A program made the position numbers and the translations under genes. Positions 52,348-61,031 of a stretch of DNA of 64,000 nucleotides are shown here, piece by piece. The first letter of the stretch is position 1; each line of letters opens with the position of its first letter. Source of the stretch: Sphingomonas sp. G-3-2-10 (GTDB lineage Bacteria; Pseudomonadota; Alphaproteobacteria; Sphingomonadales; Sphingomonadaceae); NCBI RefSeq assembly GCF_012927115.1, contig NZ_JABBFY010000001.1, positions 2,418,001 to 2,482,000 on the forward strand, in the 5' to 3' direction. The notes under the pieces were generated by a model. It was not told where the DNA came from. It saw nothing but the letters and a program-made list of their open reading frames with translations, and did no database searches.

Positions 52348-52363
52348 GTTACGGTTCGGTTAC
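52348..52363. promoter_or_regulatory. direct-repeat site of OmpR-family type
   Basis: GTTAC-N6-GTTAC gives an 11-base period, the spacing used by OmpR-family response regulators. It lies in the 161-base region upstream of the arylsulfotransferase-like operon and directly after the histidine kinase gene. Confidence 0.4.
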
Positions 52364-52398
52364 GTATATTTCCGGAGGATTTCGCTTGATGTCTGGGT

Positions 52399-53742
52399 TC
52401 AGGCGGGCAGCAACACGCGAGCAATCAACCCGCCTTCGGGACGATTCTCGACGGTGGCATCTCCGCCATGCGCGCGAGCAACGGCACGCACGCTGGCCAG
52501 CCCCAGCCCGATGCCGCCGGTATCCCGATTGCGCGACGGTTCGCCGCGGAAGAACGGCTCGAACACGCGATCGATATCTTCCAGCGCGATGCCCGGCCCC
52601 TCGTCGCGGACTTCGATCTCCACCTGCCCGTCGCGCTCAGCCAGAGTCACTTCGGCGCTGCCCGCATATTTCACGGCGTTGCAGACAAGGTTCGACAACA
52701 GCGCCTTCAGCGCCACCGCATTGCCGTCGAGCACGATCGGCTCTCCCGGTGCGAGTGCGACCTTGTGCCCCTGATCGATCAGATCGTCGGTCACATTCTC
52801 CGCCAGCGAACGCAGATCGAGCGGTCGGCGCGGGCCAGGCTGGTTGGTGTCGCGGACAAAGGCCATCGCCGCAGCGACCATCGCCTCCATTTCGCGGATA
52901 TCCTTCTCGCACGACTGGCGCACCGGATCGGGTGCATTTTCCAGCCGCAACTCCAGCCGCATCAACGGCGTGCGCAGATCATGGGCGACCGCCGCGATCA
53001 CCGTGGAGCGATCGTCGACATAGCGATTGAGGCGCGCCTGCATCTGGTTGAACGCCGCCGCCGCTTCGGCGATCTCGGCGGGCCCGGTCAGCGCCAGCGG
53101 CGCCGCGCGCGGATCGCGCCCCAGCCGGTCCGCCGCCTCGGCGAACGCTGCGATCGGCTTGGCGAGCCGCCGCGACAGGATCCACGCAAAGGGAATGACC
53201 GCCAACGCGCCGGCGAGAAGCCAGGTCAGGCTCATCCATTGCCACGCCGCCATTCCGTGCCGCTCGGTGCGAAGCTTGATCAGGCTGCCGTCCGGCCGGC
53301 GATAGGTCGCCACGAACTCGCCCACCGCGATCACGTCGCGCGCTGCCGAGGGATTGGCGGGCAACACCGGCGGCGGCAGGCGCGAACGGTCGAAGACCTG
53401 AGACGGTTTTGAAAAGGCCGGTGCGATGAACCCGAAGTCGACGCGATCCTCGGGCACGCCCAGGGCCATCGCCAGCGACAAGCGGGTCCGCTCGGTCCTC
53501 GGCTCCCACACGCTGGGATCGATCTTCGCGTCCGCGTCCTCCTCGAGACCCTGTACATGGCCCACCGCACCGGTCAGCGCCTGCGCGACCTGCCCGATCG
53601 TCGTCACTCGCGCCGCCGGAGTCGGCACCGCGAACGACAGGCTGAAATTGAGCAGCTGGACCAGCGCAACGCAGGCCAGCATCAGCAGGAAGATCCGCAG
53701 GAACAGCGGCGAAGCCGCGCTGTCCCGCCGGAGCAGGTTCAT
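52399..53742 (-). CDS. sensor histidine kinase, EnvZ/QseC-like
   Basis: 447 residues. Two membrane helices (residues 13-38 and 168-189) flank a periplasmic sensor domain of about 130 residues. A HAMP segment follows, then the phosphoacceptor H254 in AAVAHDLRTPLMRLE, the N box NAVKY and the G boxes DEGPGIALED and GGIGLGLASV. The ligand is unknown. It overlaps the response regulator by ATGA, forming a coupled two-component pair. Confidence 0.95.
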   Translation of the reverse strand: MNLLRRDSAASPLFLRIFLLMLACVALVQLLNFSLSFAVPTPAARVTTIGQVAQALTGAVGHVQGLEEDADAKIDPSVWEPRTERTRLSLAMALGVPEDRVDFGFIAPAFSKPSQVFDRSRLPPPVLPANPSAARDVIAVGEFVATYRRPDGSLIKLRTERHGMAAWQWMSLTWLLAGALAVIPFAWILSRRLAKPIAAFAEAADRLGRDPRAAPLALTGPAEIAEAAAAFNQMQARLNRYVDDRSTVIAAVAHDLRTPLMRLELRLENAPDPVRQSCEKDIREMEAMVAAAMAFVRDTNQPGPRRPLDLRSLAENVTDDLIDQGHKVALAPGEPIVLDGNAVALKALLSNLVCNAVKYAGSAEVTLAERDGQVEIEVRDEGPGIALEDIDRVFEPFFRGEPSRNRDTGGIGLGLASVRAVARAHGGDATVENRPEGGLIARVLLPA

Positions 53743-54464
53743 GCGCGCGACACGCGGGGCACGAACAGATAGCCTTCGTTGCGCACGGTGCGGATGATCT
53801 CGTCCGCCCCCGCGCGCAGCTTGCGCCGCAACCGGCTGACCTGCACGTCGATCGCCCGGTCATAGGCGTCGGAATCCGGTCCGCGGGCGGCCGACAACAG
53901 GGCTTCGCGTGACAGCACCCGGCGCGGCCGCTCGATGAACACGCGCAGCACCGCGAATTCGCCGTCGGTCAGTCCGACCAGCACGCCCTGCGGATCGAAC
54001 AGTTCGTGCGAGGCGAGATCGATTCGCCAGCCGTCGAACACATATTGGTGCCCGTCGCTGACCGTGCCCGCCCCGCGACGGCGCAGCGCCGCACGCACCG
54101 TGGCGAGGATCTCGCGCGGGCTGCAGGGTTTGGTCAGGTAATGACCCGCGCCGACCTCGAGGCCGAGGATGCGGTCATGTTCCTCGCCCAGCGCGCTCAG
54201 GAACACGATCTCCGGGCCGTCGTCGCGCGCGATGCGGCGGCAGGCGCTCAGGCCATCCTCGCCCGGCATCATCACGTCGAGGATGATCAGATCGACCGGA
54301 ATCCGGGCGAGGATCTGGTCCATGTCGCGCGCGCTGGCGGCGGTCTCGACGCGATAGCCGCGCGCGCCGAGGCTGTCAGCCAGCAACTGGCGGATATCGC
54401 GATCGTCGTCCACGACGAGCAGGGTCGCTGCTGCGGCAGCAGTGGTCGGAGTCTGGTGAAGCAT
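53739..54464 (-). CDS. OmpR-family response regulator
   Basis: 241 residues. Receiver domain: VVDDDRD acidic pocket, phosphoacceptor D63 in ILDVMMPGEDG, S90 in FLSALGEE and K112 in LTKP. Some positions differ from the usual (GAGHY for GADDY, PC for PF), without touching catalytic residues. The C-terminal winged helix (residues 140-235) includes RAIDVQVSRLRRKLRAGADE. ATG at 54464. Direct repeats just upstream may serve autoregulation. Confidence 0.95.
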   Translation of the reverse strand: MLHQTPTTAAAAATLLVVDDDRDIRQLLADSLGARGYRVETAASARDMDQILARIPVDLIILDVMMPGEDGLSACRRIARDDGPEIVFLSALGEEHDRILGLEVGAGHYLTKPCSPREILATVRAALRRRGAGTVSDGHQYVFDGWRIDLASHELFDPQGVLVGLTDGEFAVLRVFIERPRRVLSREALLSAARGPDSDAYDRAIDVQVSRLRRKLRAGADEIIRTVRNEGYLFVPRVSRA

Positions 54465-54528
54465 GTTTCCGGCTTTGCGTGTGAATGTGTTCGGAATGTT
54501 TCCGGATAGCACGCCGCTCCGAGTCGAG

Positions 54529-54547
54529 TTGTATCAGTTTGTATCAG
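54529..54547. promoter_or_regulatory. tandem repeat upstream of the response regulator
   Basis: TTGTATCAG occurs twice with a one-base spacer (10-base period), overlapping the stop of the DctA gene and 65 bases before the response regulator start. A further 10-base direct repeat ATGTTTCCGG lies at 54463-54472 and 54496-54505. The spacing is typical of OmpR-family sites. Confidence 0.45.
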
Positions 54548-55875
54548 TCGGGATCGGCTTCGGGGCCGATCGCCGCCGGCTTGTCCTGCATCGGACCATT
54601 CAGCGCCCGGTCCAGCGCCTCGCGATCGAGCGCGCCGTCCCAGCGCGCCACCACGATCGTCGCCACCGCATTGCCGATGAAATTGGTCAGGCTGCGGCAT
54701 TCGCTCATGAACCGGTCGACGCCCAGGATCAGCGCCATCCCCGCCAGCGGCACCGACGGCACGATCGACAGCGTCGCCGCCAGCGTGATGAACCCGGAAC
54801 CGGTAACCCCCGCCGCCCCCTTCGAACTGATCATCGCGATCAGCAGCAGCGACACTTGCTGGCCCAGCGACAGATCGGTCCCCGTCGCCTGCGCGATGAA
54901 CAGCGCGGCCAGCGTCATATAGATGTTGGTGCCGTCGAGATTGAACGAATAGCCTGCGGGCACGACCAGCCCGACCACCGGCTTGGCGCACCCCGCGCGT
55001 TCCATCTTCTCGATCAGCGAGGGCAGCGCGCTTTCGGAGGAGGATGTACCCAGCACCAGCAGCAGCTCGGCCTTGAGATAGCGGATCAGCTTCAGGATCG
55101 AGAAGCCCGCCATCCGCGCGACCGTGCCGAGGATGACCAGCACGAAGATCGCCGAAGTGAGATAGAAGGTCGCGACGAGCTGGCCCAGCTGAACCAGCGA
55201 ACCCAGCCCGTATTTGCCGATCACGAACGCCATCGCCCCGAATGCGCCGATCGGCGCGGCGCGCATCACGATCGCGACGAGGCGAAAGATCACCAGCCCG
55301 ATCCGCTCGATCAGGTCCGCCACCGGCCGCGCCGGCTCGCCGACGATCGACAGCGACACGCCGAACAGGATCGACACCAGCAGCACCTGAAGCAGCGACC
55401 CTTCGGTGAAGGCCGAAACCAGCGTCCTGGGGATCATCGCCAGCAGGAAGCCGGTGATCGTCTGGTCATGCGCCTTGTCGACATAGGTCTTCACCGCGGC
55501 GGCATCGTCGGCGGTGAGGTTCGCGTTCATCCCCGCGCCCGGCTGGACGAGATTGGCGATCACCAGCCCGACGATCAGCGCCAGCGTCGAGAAGAACAGG
55601 AAATAGGCAAAGGCCTTGCCCGCGACCCGGCCGACCGACCGCATCTCGCGCATTCCGGCGATGCCGCTGACCAGCGTGATGAAGATGACCGGCGCGATGA
55701 TCATCTTGACCAGCGCGATGAAGGCATCGCCCAGCGGCTTCATCTCCGCGCCGAGAGCAGGCCGGAAATACCCCAGCGCCACCCCCGCGACGATCGCCAC
55801 CAGCACCTGCAGATAGAGATGCCCCCACAGGCTCGGCTTGCGCGCGGGCGGCGCTCCGGTCGCGATGATGGCCAT
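54544..55875 (-). CDS. dctA: C4-dicarboxylate/cation symporter
   Basis: 443 residues, eight helices plus two re-entrant loops of the glutamate/dicarboxylate (DAACS) family. The first hairpin contains [20 protein letters not shown] and helix 7 has [10 protein letters not shown], the substrate and sodium sites. [18 protein letters not shown] begins the first helix. It takes up succinate, fumarate and malate. It reads toward the two-component genes and might be transcribed with them. Confidence 0.94.
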   Translation of the reverse strand: MAIIATGAPPARKPSLWGHLYLQVLVAIVAGVALGYFRPALGAEMKPLGDAFIALVKMIIAPVIFITLVSGIAGMREMRSVGRVAGKAFAYFLFFSTLALIVGLVIANLVQPGAGMNANLTADDAAAVKTYVDKAHDQTITGFLLAMIPRTLVSAFTEGSLLQVLLVSILFGVSLSIVGEPARPVADLIERIGLVIFRLVAIVMRAAPIGAFGAMAFVIGKYGLGSLVQLGQLVATFYLTSAIFVLVILGTVARMAGFSILKLIRYLKAELLLVLGTSSSESALPSLIEKMERAGCAKPVVGLVVPAGYSFNLDGTNIYMTLAALFIAQATGTDLSLGQQVSLLLIAMISSKGAAGVTGSGFITLAATLSIVPSVPLAGMALILGVDRFMSECRSLTNFIGNAVATIVVARWDGALDREALDRALNGPMQDKPAAIGPEADPD

Positions 55876-55939
55876 GATGTTCCTCCCCCTGCGCTGCCCC
55901 GGCTATAGGCGCGCGCGCGCTTCATGATAAGCGCCGGGC

Positions 55940-56407
55940 ATGACTTTAGAGACTGCCCGCGCCTGGCTCGCCGAACACGCCCCCGATCTCGCGCTGATCG
56001 ATCATGGTGTCAGCACCGCCACCGTCGCCGAAGCCGCCGCCGCGCTCGGCGTCGAACCCGCCCGGATCGCTAAGACGCTGGCGCTCCGGGTCGGCGAATC
56101 GGTCTTCCTCGTTGTGGCACGCGGCGACGCCCGGATCGACAATGCGAAGACCAAGGCCGAATTCGGCGGCCGTCCCCGAATGCTGGCGGCGGAGGAAGCG
56201 CTGGCGGTGACCGGTCACCCGGTCGGCGGCGTCTGCCCGTTCGGGTTGGCGACCCCGGTCCCGGTCTATTGCGACATCTCGATCCGCCCCTACGCCACCG
56301 TCTTCCCCGCGGCGGGATCGCTCACCAGTTCGGTCGAGATGACGCCGGAACGTCTGGCGGCTTTGGTCTCCACCCGCTGGATCGACATCTGCAAACTCGC
56401 CGAATGA
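55940..56407 (+). CDS. YbaK/EbsC-family aminoacyl-tRNA deacylase
   Basis: 155 residues. The YbaK fold is recognisable from AKTLALRVGESVFLVVARGD, the lysine in NAKTKAEFG and the GHPVGGVCPFGL loop. Members hydrolyse Cys-tRNA-Pro or other mischarged tRNAs in trans. Lengths of 155-160 are usual. It stands 86 bases before tRNA-Leu on the same strand. Confidence 0.92.
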   Translation: MTLETARAWLAEHAPDLALIDHGVSTATVAEAAAALGVEPARIAKTLALRVGESVFLVVARGDARIDNAKTKAEFGGRPRMLAAEEALAVTGHPVGGVCPFGLATPVPVYCDISIRPYATVFPAAGSLTSSVEMTPERLAALVSTRWIDICKLAE

Positions 56408-56492
56408 GCCTCTTTCGAAAAATGTTCCGGAAACGCGCTTCCCGCGGTTGACAACCCCATGCCCCCACCGTAGTTCGCGCCCCCTACCCCGT

Positions 56493-56579
56493 GCCCAGAT
56501 GGCGGAATTGGTAGACGCACCAGCTTCAGGTGCTGGCGGTCGCAAGGCCGTGGAGGTTCGAGTCCTCTTCTGGGCACCA
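56493..56579 (+). tRNA. tRNA-Leu (anticodon CAG)
   Basis: 87 bases with an encoded CCA end. The acceptor arms GCCCAGA and TCTGGGC pair, the D arm has TGGCGGAATTGGTAGACGCA, the anticodon loop is TTCAGGT with CAG at 56527-56529, a long variable arm follows, and the T arm has GGTTCGAGTCC. It reads CUG, the most frequent leucine codon in this GC-rich genome. Confidence 0.97.
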
Positions 56580-56590
56580 GCTACTCTCAA

Positions 56591-56631
56591 AGCATCAAAA
56601 ATGCTCGGGGATCGTCGGGAAGACGGTCCCC
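56591..56631 (+). other. two hairpins immediately 3' of tRNA-Leu
   Basis: AGCAT-caaaa-ATGCT (56591-56605) is followed by GGGGA-t-CGTC paired with GACG-g-TCCCC (56607-56631). They lie 11 bases after the CCA end and have no T run, so they may be processing signals or part of a small structured RNA rather than a terminator. Confidence 0.35.
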
Positions 56632-56707
56632 GGAGAGCGTTTGTTACGACAAAACTGCTACCGGAAAATGGCGCAACATCGGGCGGAAAGTCCCGGAAAA
56701 CCGTCGT

Positions 56708-57751
56708 TCACGAGGGAAGCGTTTGCCACGGCAAGCCGTTATGGGATTTGCCCCATAACCTGCTTCGGCCAGAGCATTCACGGTGTTGGCCGTGGACCGG
56801 TAATCGGGAGTCTATGCATGCGGCTGGTGCGAAAGGTCGATTGACGGCGTTTCCTCCCGGCTTCTCCTCAACGCGCCGTTCCCTGGCTCGGCGCCAGCCG
56901 AGTTCGGCCACCACCGGAAAGTGATCGGAGCTTTGCAGCGGGCCGCGATGGTCGGTTAGCGTTGTGGCCCGCCGGGCGACAAATCCGCGCGTGAGGATCC
57001 AGTCGATCCGCCGATCCGCGACGCCGGTGAAATTGTGGAAGGTTTCGGCAGGCCCCACCCTGCGCCGGGCAGTCACCCAGGCATCGCGCAGTTCCCCCGT
57101 CAGCAGCGCGTGAACATCGGTGTCCGGCGTGGTGTTGAAATCGCCGGTCAGTACCACCGGGGACTTGCCCGCGATCGCATCGATCCGCGCCAGCAACAGC
57201 GCGGCGCCCTTCGCGCGCGCGGCGCCATCTTCGGCGCGATAAGGGAGATGCGTATTGAACAGGTAGAAGCGCCGGCGTCCCCGGATCGTCTCGAACTGCG
57301 CCCACGTCACCATCCGAGGATAGGGATGCCCCCAGCTAATGCTGCCCGGCACCTCGGGCGTGTCGGATAGCCAGAAATTGCCGGAGTCGAGGATCTTCAG
57401 CCGGTCGCGGCGATAGAAGACGCCCATATGCTCGTCGGCATGGCCACCGCGGCGGTCGATCCCGAACCACGCATATTGCGGGAGGCGGGCCACCAGATCG
57501 TCGCCCTGCACCTTGTGCAGTTCCTGGGTGCCGATGACATCGGGCGCAGCGCGCGCGATGACCTGTGCCGCGAATTCGCGGCGATTGTCCCAGCTATTGG
57601 CGCCGTCGGAGGCCAGCGGCAGCCGCACGTTGAACGTCATCACCTTGAGCGAAGTCTGCGCATGCACGCCGATCGGCGCGGCCAGCAGCAGGAGCGGCAC
57701 GATTCCCGTCAGCATCCGCCCAACGGCGCGAAACAGCCTGGAAATGCGCAT
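56708..57751 (-). CDS. secreted endonuclease/exonuclease/phosphatase-family protein with extra tail
   Basis: 347 residues. Signal peptide MRISRLFRAVGRMLTGIVPL to VHAQ; then the DNase I-like fold: KVMTFNVRLPLASDGANSW, VIGTQELHK, LTGDFNTTPDTD and SDHFPVVAEL with the catalytic His and Asp. Similar secreted proteins accompany glycan utilisation genes. The fold ends near residue 287; about 60 further residues (from RRARERRVEE) are Arg/Pro/Ser-rich and come from lower-GC DNA next to the tRNA, suggesting loss of the original stop codon. Strong ribosome binding site GGAGGGG. Confidence 0.85.
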   Translation of the reverse strand: MRISRLFRAVGRMLTGIVPLLLLAAPIGVHAQTSLKVMTFNVRLPLASDGANSWDNRREFAAQVIARAAPDVIGTQELHKVQGDDLVARLPQYAWFGIDRRGGHADEHMGVFYRRDRLKILDSGNFWLSDTPEVPGSISWGHPYPRMVTWAQFETIRGRRRFYLFNTHLPYRAEDGAARAKGAALLLARIDAIAGKSPVVLTGDFNTTPDTDVHALLTGELRDAWVTARRRVGPAETFHNFTGVADRRIDWILTRGFVARRATTLTDHRGPLQSSDHFPVVAELGWRRARERRVEEKPGGNAVNRPFAPAACIDSRLPVHGQHRECSGRSRLWGKSHNGLPWQTLPS

Positions 57752-57851
57752 CTCTTTCCCCTCCGGATCCCGATGCCGTGGATCGACCGCCGCCCCTTTT
57801 GACGAAGCGCTTCTCGACGCGACTGGCAAATCAGTCGCGCAATCCTCTATA

Positions 57852-57865
57852 TGAAACCGGTTACA
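57852..57865. promoter_or_regulatory. LacI-family operator candidate
   Basis: TGAAACCGGTTACA is a near-palindrome centred on CCGG, with the central CG of LacI-type operators. It lies between the divergent phosphatase-like gene and the TonB receptor gene, 114 bases before the receptor start, next to an AT-rich stretch (CTATATG). Confidence 0.55.
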
Positions 57866-57979
57866 TATGCTAGTCGGATGCCGTTCGACACGACCGACTC
57901 GTGGCAATCCGCATGGATTCGCAGATGCGCACGGGCCGGAAAAACAATGGTCGGAACAGGGAATAGGGGAGGAATTTCG

Positions 57980-60958
57980 ATGCCGAATCGATCACGCGAC
58001 AACACCAATTCGCGGCACGGCCGGGCAATGCACATTGCCGCTGCGCTGATGCTGGGCACCTCGATGGCGGCGATCGCCATCGCGCCGGCGCATGCCCAGG
58101 TATCCGAAGCGTCGCTTCGCGGGACGATTACCATGCCGGACGGCAGCACCGCGACCGAAGTCGTCGCGGTCGAAGTCGGCAGCGGCTACCGGCGCACCGC
58201 CGAAGTACGGTCCGACGGCAGCTATAATTTCGCATCGCTGCGCCCCGGCACCTATCGCCTCGAGATCACGACCACGGCGGGCCCGCGCACGACCGACGAG
58301 TTCCGGCTGGCAGTCGCCCAGACCGCAGTGCTCGATTTCGACTTCGCGGGCGAGAGCGCTGGCGCGAGCAACGAGATCGTCGTCACCGGCGGCCAGCTGC
58401 GCACGGCCCAGGGCGGCGAAGTCGGCAAGACCATCAGCTCGCGCCTGATCGACCAGCTGCCGCAGAACAACCGCAACTTCCTTGCCTTCGCCGATCTCGC
58501 GCCCGGAGTGCAGTTCGTCACCAACGGCAGCGATCAGTCACGCGTTCAGGGCGGGGCGCAGAACAGCAGCACCGTCAACGTCTTCATCGATGGCGTCGGC
58601 CAGAAGGACTATGTCCTCAAGAACGGCATCACCGGCCAGGATTCGACCCAGGGCAATCCCTTCCCGCAGCTCGCGGTCGGCGAGTACCGGGTGATCAGCT
58701 CGAACTACAAGGCGGAGTTCGACCAGGTCAGCTCGGTCGCGATCACCGCCATCACCAAGTCGGGCACCAACGAGTTTCATGGTGAAGGCTTCATCGACTT
58801 CACCAACCAGGACTTCCGCGACTGGCGCCCGAGCGAACTCACCGTCAAGGTCCCCAGCCGCGATCTGCAGTTCGGCGGCGCGCTGGGCGGCCCGATCATC
58901 AGGGACGTGCTGCACTTCTTCGTCACCTATGAAGGCAAGCGCCGCACCAGCCCGCGCGACATCACGCCCGGGCTGAGCCTTCCGGTCAGCTACTTCCCGT
59001 CCTCGCTTCAGGGCGTGTTCGGCTCGACCAACGAGACGTTCAACGAGAACCTCTATTTCGGCAAGCTGAGCTTCGCGCCGACCGACAAGGACCTGTTCGA
59101 ATTCTCCGGCAAGTATCGCGACGAATCGGGCGAGCAGTTCAACAGCGGCATCAACGCCTATGAGACGCGCACGCTGGCGCGCGTCGTCGAATGGCGTGGC
59201 CTTGCCCGCTGGCAGCACACCGAAGACACCTGGAACAATGATTTCAAGGTCGCCTATGAGGATGTGAGCTGGAACCCCAGCCCGTTCCTCGAGCAGCCCC
59301 GCTTCTTCTACAACGTCCAGATCCAAAACCCGGGCGGATCGATCCAGCGCGGCGACGTGCTGAGCACCGGCGGCGGCACCAACTTCCAGGACAAGGGCCA
59401 GAAGGGCTGGCAGGTTTCGGACGACTTCACCTTCACCGGCTTCGCGGGGCATACGATCAAGGTCGGTGCCAAGGCGAAGTGGGTCACGCTCCAGTCGCTT
59501 CAGCTCAACGGCTACAATCCCACCTTCCGCTATTTCACGCCCGTGGGCGGCGCGTTCAACACGACCACGCCGTACCAGATGACGTTCCAGACGACGGTCG
59601 GCGTCGATCCGCAGATCGAATCGGCGAATTTCCAGTTCGGCATCTATGCCCAAGACGACTGGGACGTGACGGACCGGCTGACGCTGAACCTCGGCGTGCG
59701 CTGGGACTATGAGCGGACGCCTGCGTTCCTCGACTATGTCCATCCGGCGGCGCAGGTCACGGCTGTCGGCCCGGCCAACTATCCGAACCTGACCAACGCC
59801 AACTACAATATCCGCGATTACATCTCGACGGGCAGCGAGCGTAAGGCGTTCACGGGTGCATGGCAGCCGCGCCTGGGCTTCAGCTGGGATCTGGACGAGG
59901 ACGGCCGGTTCACGATCTTCGGCGGCTTCGGGCGTTCCTATGATCGCACCCAGTTCGACTTCATCCAGCAGGAGCTGGCGCAGGGACAGGCCGCCGGCCG
60001 CACCTTCAACTTCAACAATCCCGGCGACACGGTGAACGTGTGCGTGCCCAGCGCGACCTGCATCGCGTGGAACCCGGTCTATCTGACGCAGGCGGGTCGC
60101 GATGCGCTGGTGGCGGGTCTTCCCGCAGGCGCCGGCCGCGAGCTGCGCTTCATCAAGAACGACCTGAAGACGCCGTATTCGGATCAGTTCAGCCTCGGCG
60201 TGCGCGGGCGCTTCGGCAATGTCGATCTGGAAGTCGGCTATTCGCACGTCTCCAGCCATGACGGGTTCGTTTACCTGCTCGGCAACCGTCGCGCGAACGG
60301 CTCCTTCTTCCCCGCGACCGGCAATCCGGACTCGCCGTTCGGCTTCGCGCCGGCGCCGTTCGGATCGATCATCATCGGCGACAACGGAATCGAGACGCGC
60401 GCCGACACCGGCTATGCCAAGCTCACCAAGCGCTACACCCCGGCGTCGCCCTGGAGCCTCGACGCGACCTACACCTACACCAAGGCGGAGGAAAACCGGC
60501 AGTTCGGCGAGGTCTTCAGCCTCGATTTCCCGAGCATCCAGGATTATCCGTTCGCACCGTCGTCGGGCATCCGCACCCACCGCTTCGTGGCGGCGGGCAC
60601 GGTCGACCTGCCGATCGGCGTGACGATGGCGGCCAAGTTCCAGATCGCGTCGCCGATCTGGATGAAGGCGCTGATCGGCATCCCGGGTACGCCGCCGAAC
60701 CGCACGGTCACTTCGGTGGAGACCGAAGGCAATGGCGACCGCTGGGGCTTTCGCCAGATGGACCTTTCGGTCACCAAATATCTGCCGTTGCGCTTCCTCA
60801 CCGACGACACCCAGATCTGGGTCCGTGTCGACGTGATCAACCTGTTCGACGACCGCAACTATAACGGGTTCAACAACATCACCGGACTGCGCAACACCAG
60901 CCTGGCGACCGATGGGCCGCCGCGCACGGTGAAGGTGTCGACCGGCTTCCGTTTCTGA
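57980..60958 (+). CDS. TonB-dependent receptor, Oar-like
   Basis: 992 residues from the ATG at 57980 with GGAGGAATTTC before it. Signal peptide (to about APAHAQ at residue 35), a carboxypeptidase-regulatory-like domain (residues 36-115, RGTITMPDGSTATEVVAVEV), a TonB box-like EIVVTG, plug domain, and a long beta-barrel ending in TVKVSTGFRF with the terminal Phe needed for outer-membrane insertion. Oar-type receptors import oligosaccharides or peptides. Placed with glycosidases, it probably imports a glucan oligosaccharide. Confidence 0.93.
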   Translation: MPNRSRDNTNSRHGRAMHIAAALMLGTSMAAIAIAPAHAQVSEASLRGTITMPDGSTATEVVAVEVGSGYRRTAEVRSDGSYNFASLRPGTYRLEITTTAGPRTTDEFRLAVAQTAVLDFDFAGESAGASNEIVVTGGQLRTAQGGEVGKTISSRLIDQLPQNNRNFLAFADLAPGVQFVTNGSDQSRVQGGAQNSSTVNVFIDGVGQKDYVLKNGITGQDSTQGNPFPQLAVGEYRVISSNYKAEFDQVSSVAITAITKSGTNEFHGEGFIDFTNQDFRDWRPSELTVKVPSRDLQFGGALGGPIIRDVLHFFVTYEGKRRTSPRDITPGLSLPVSYFPSSLQGVFGSTNETFNENLYFGKLSFAPTDKDLFEFSGKYRDESGEQFNSGINAYETRTLARVVEWRGLARWQHTEDTWNNDFKVAYEDVSWNPSPFLEQPRFFYNVQIQNPGGSIQRGDVLSTGGGTNFQDKGQKGWQVSDDFTFTGFAGHTIKVGAKAKWVTLQSLQLNGYNPTFRYFTPVGGAFNTTTPYQMTFQTTVGVDPQIESANFQFGIYAQDDWDVTDRLTLNLGVRWDYERTPAFLDYVHPAAQVTAVGPANYPNLTNANYNIRDYISTGSERKAFTGAWQPRLGFSWDLDEDGRFTIFGGFGRSYDRTQFDFIQQELAQGQAAGRTFNFNNPGDTVNVCVPSATCIAWNPVYLTQAGRDALVAGLPAGAGRELRFIKNDLKTPYSDQFSLGVRGRFGNVDLEVGYSHVSSHDGFVYLLGNRRANGSFFPATGNPDSPFGFAPAPFGSIIIGDNGIETRADTGYAKLTKRYTPASPWSLDATYTYTKAEENRQFGEVFSLDFPSIQDYPFAPSSGIRTHRFVAAGTVDLPIGVTMAAKFQIASPIWMKALIGIPGTPPNRTVTSVETEGNGDRWGFRQMDLSVTKYLPLRFLTDDTQIWVRVDVINLFDDRNYNGFNNITGLRNTSLATDGPPRTVKVSTGFRF

Positions 60959-60969
60959 CCTCCCCTCCG

Positions 60970-60999
60970 CCACCGCGTGAGATTCGTCTCACGCGGTGG
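60970..60999. terminator. strong hairpin after the TonB receptor gene
   Basis: CCACCGCGTGAGA and TCTCACGCGGTGG make a perfect 13-base stem with a TTCG loop. Only a short T-rich tail (TACTTTCTG) follows, so partial termination or mRNA stabilisation between receptor and glycosidase genes is more likely than full termination. Confidence 0.55.
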
Positions 61000-61031
61000 T
61001 ACTTTCTGAATTCGCTGCCGGGAGACTCGGT

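Noticed and set aside
53739..54512. Longer start (54512) for the response regulator
   Set aside because: The added 16 residues lie over repeats and lack a ribosome binding site; the receiver domain begins soon after the ATG at 54464.
56493..56720. Integrated mobile island at tRNA-Leu
   Set aside because: No integrase, transposase or duplicated tRNA end is seen within the window; only a possible scar remains.
58538..60973. Very long open frame antisense to the TonB receptor gene (811 codons)
   Set aside because: It is rich in Arg, Asp, Ala and His in the pattern expected from reading GC-rich coding DNA backwards, and the sense strand encodes a clear receptor.
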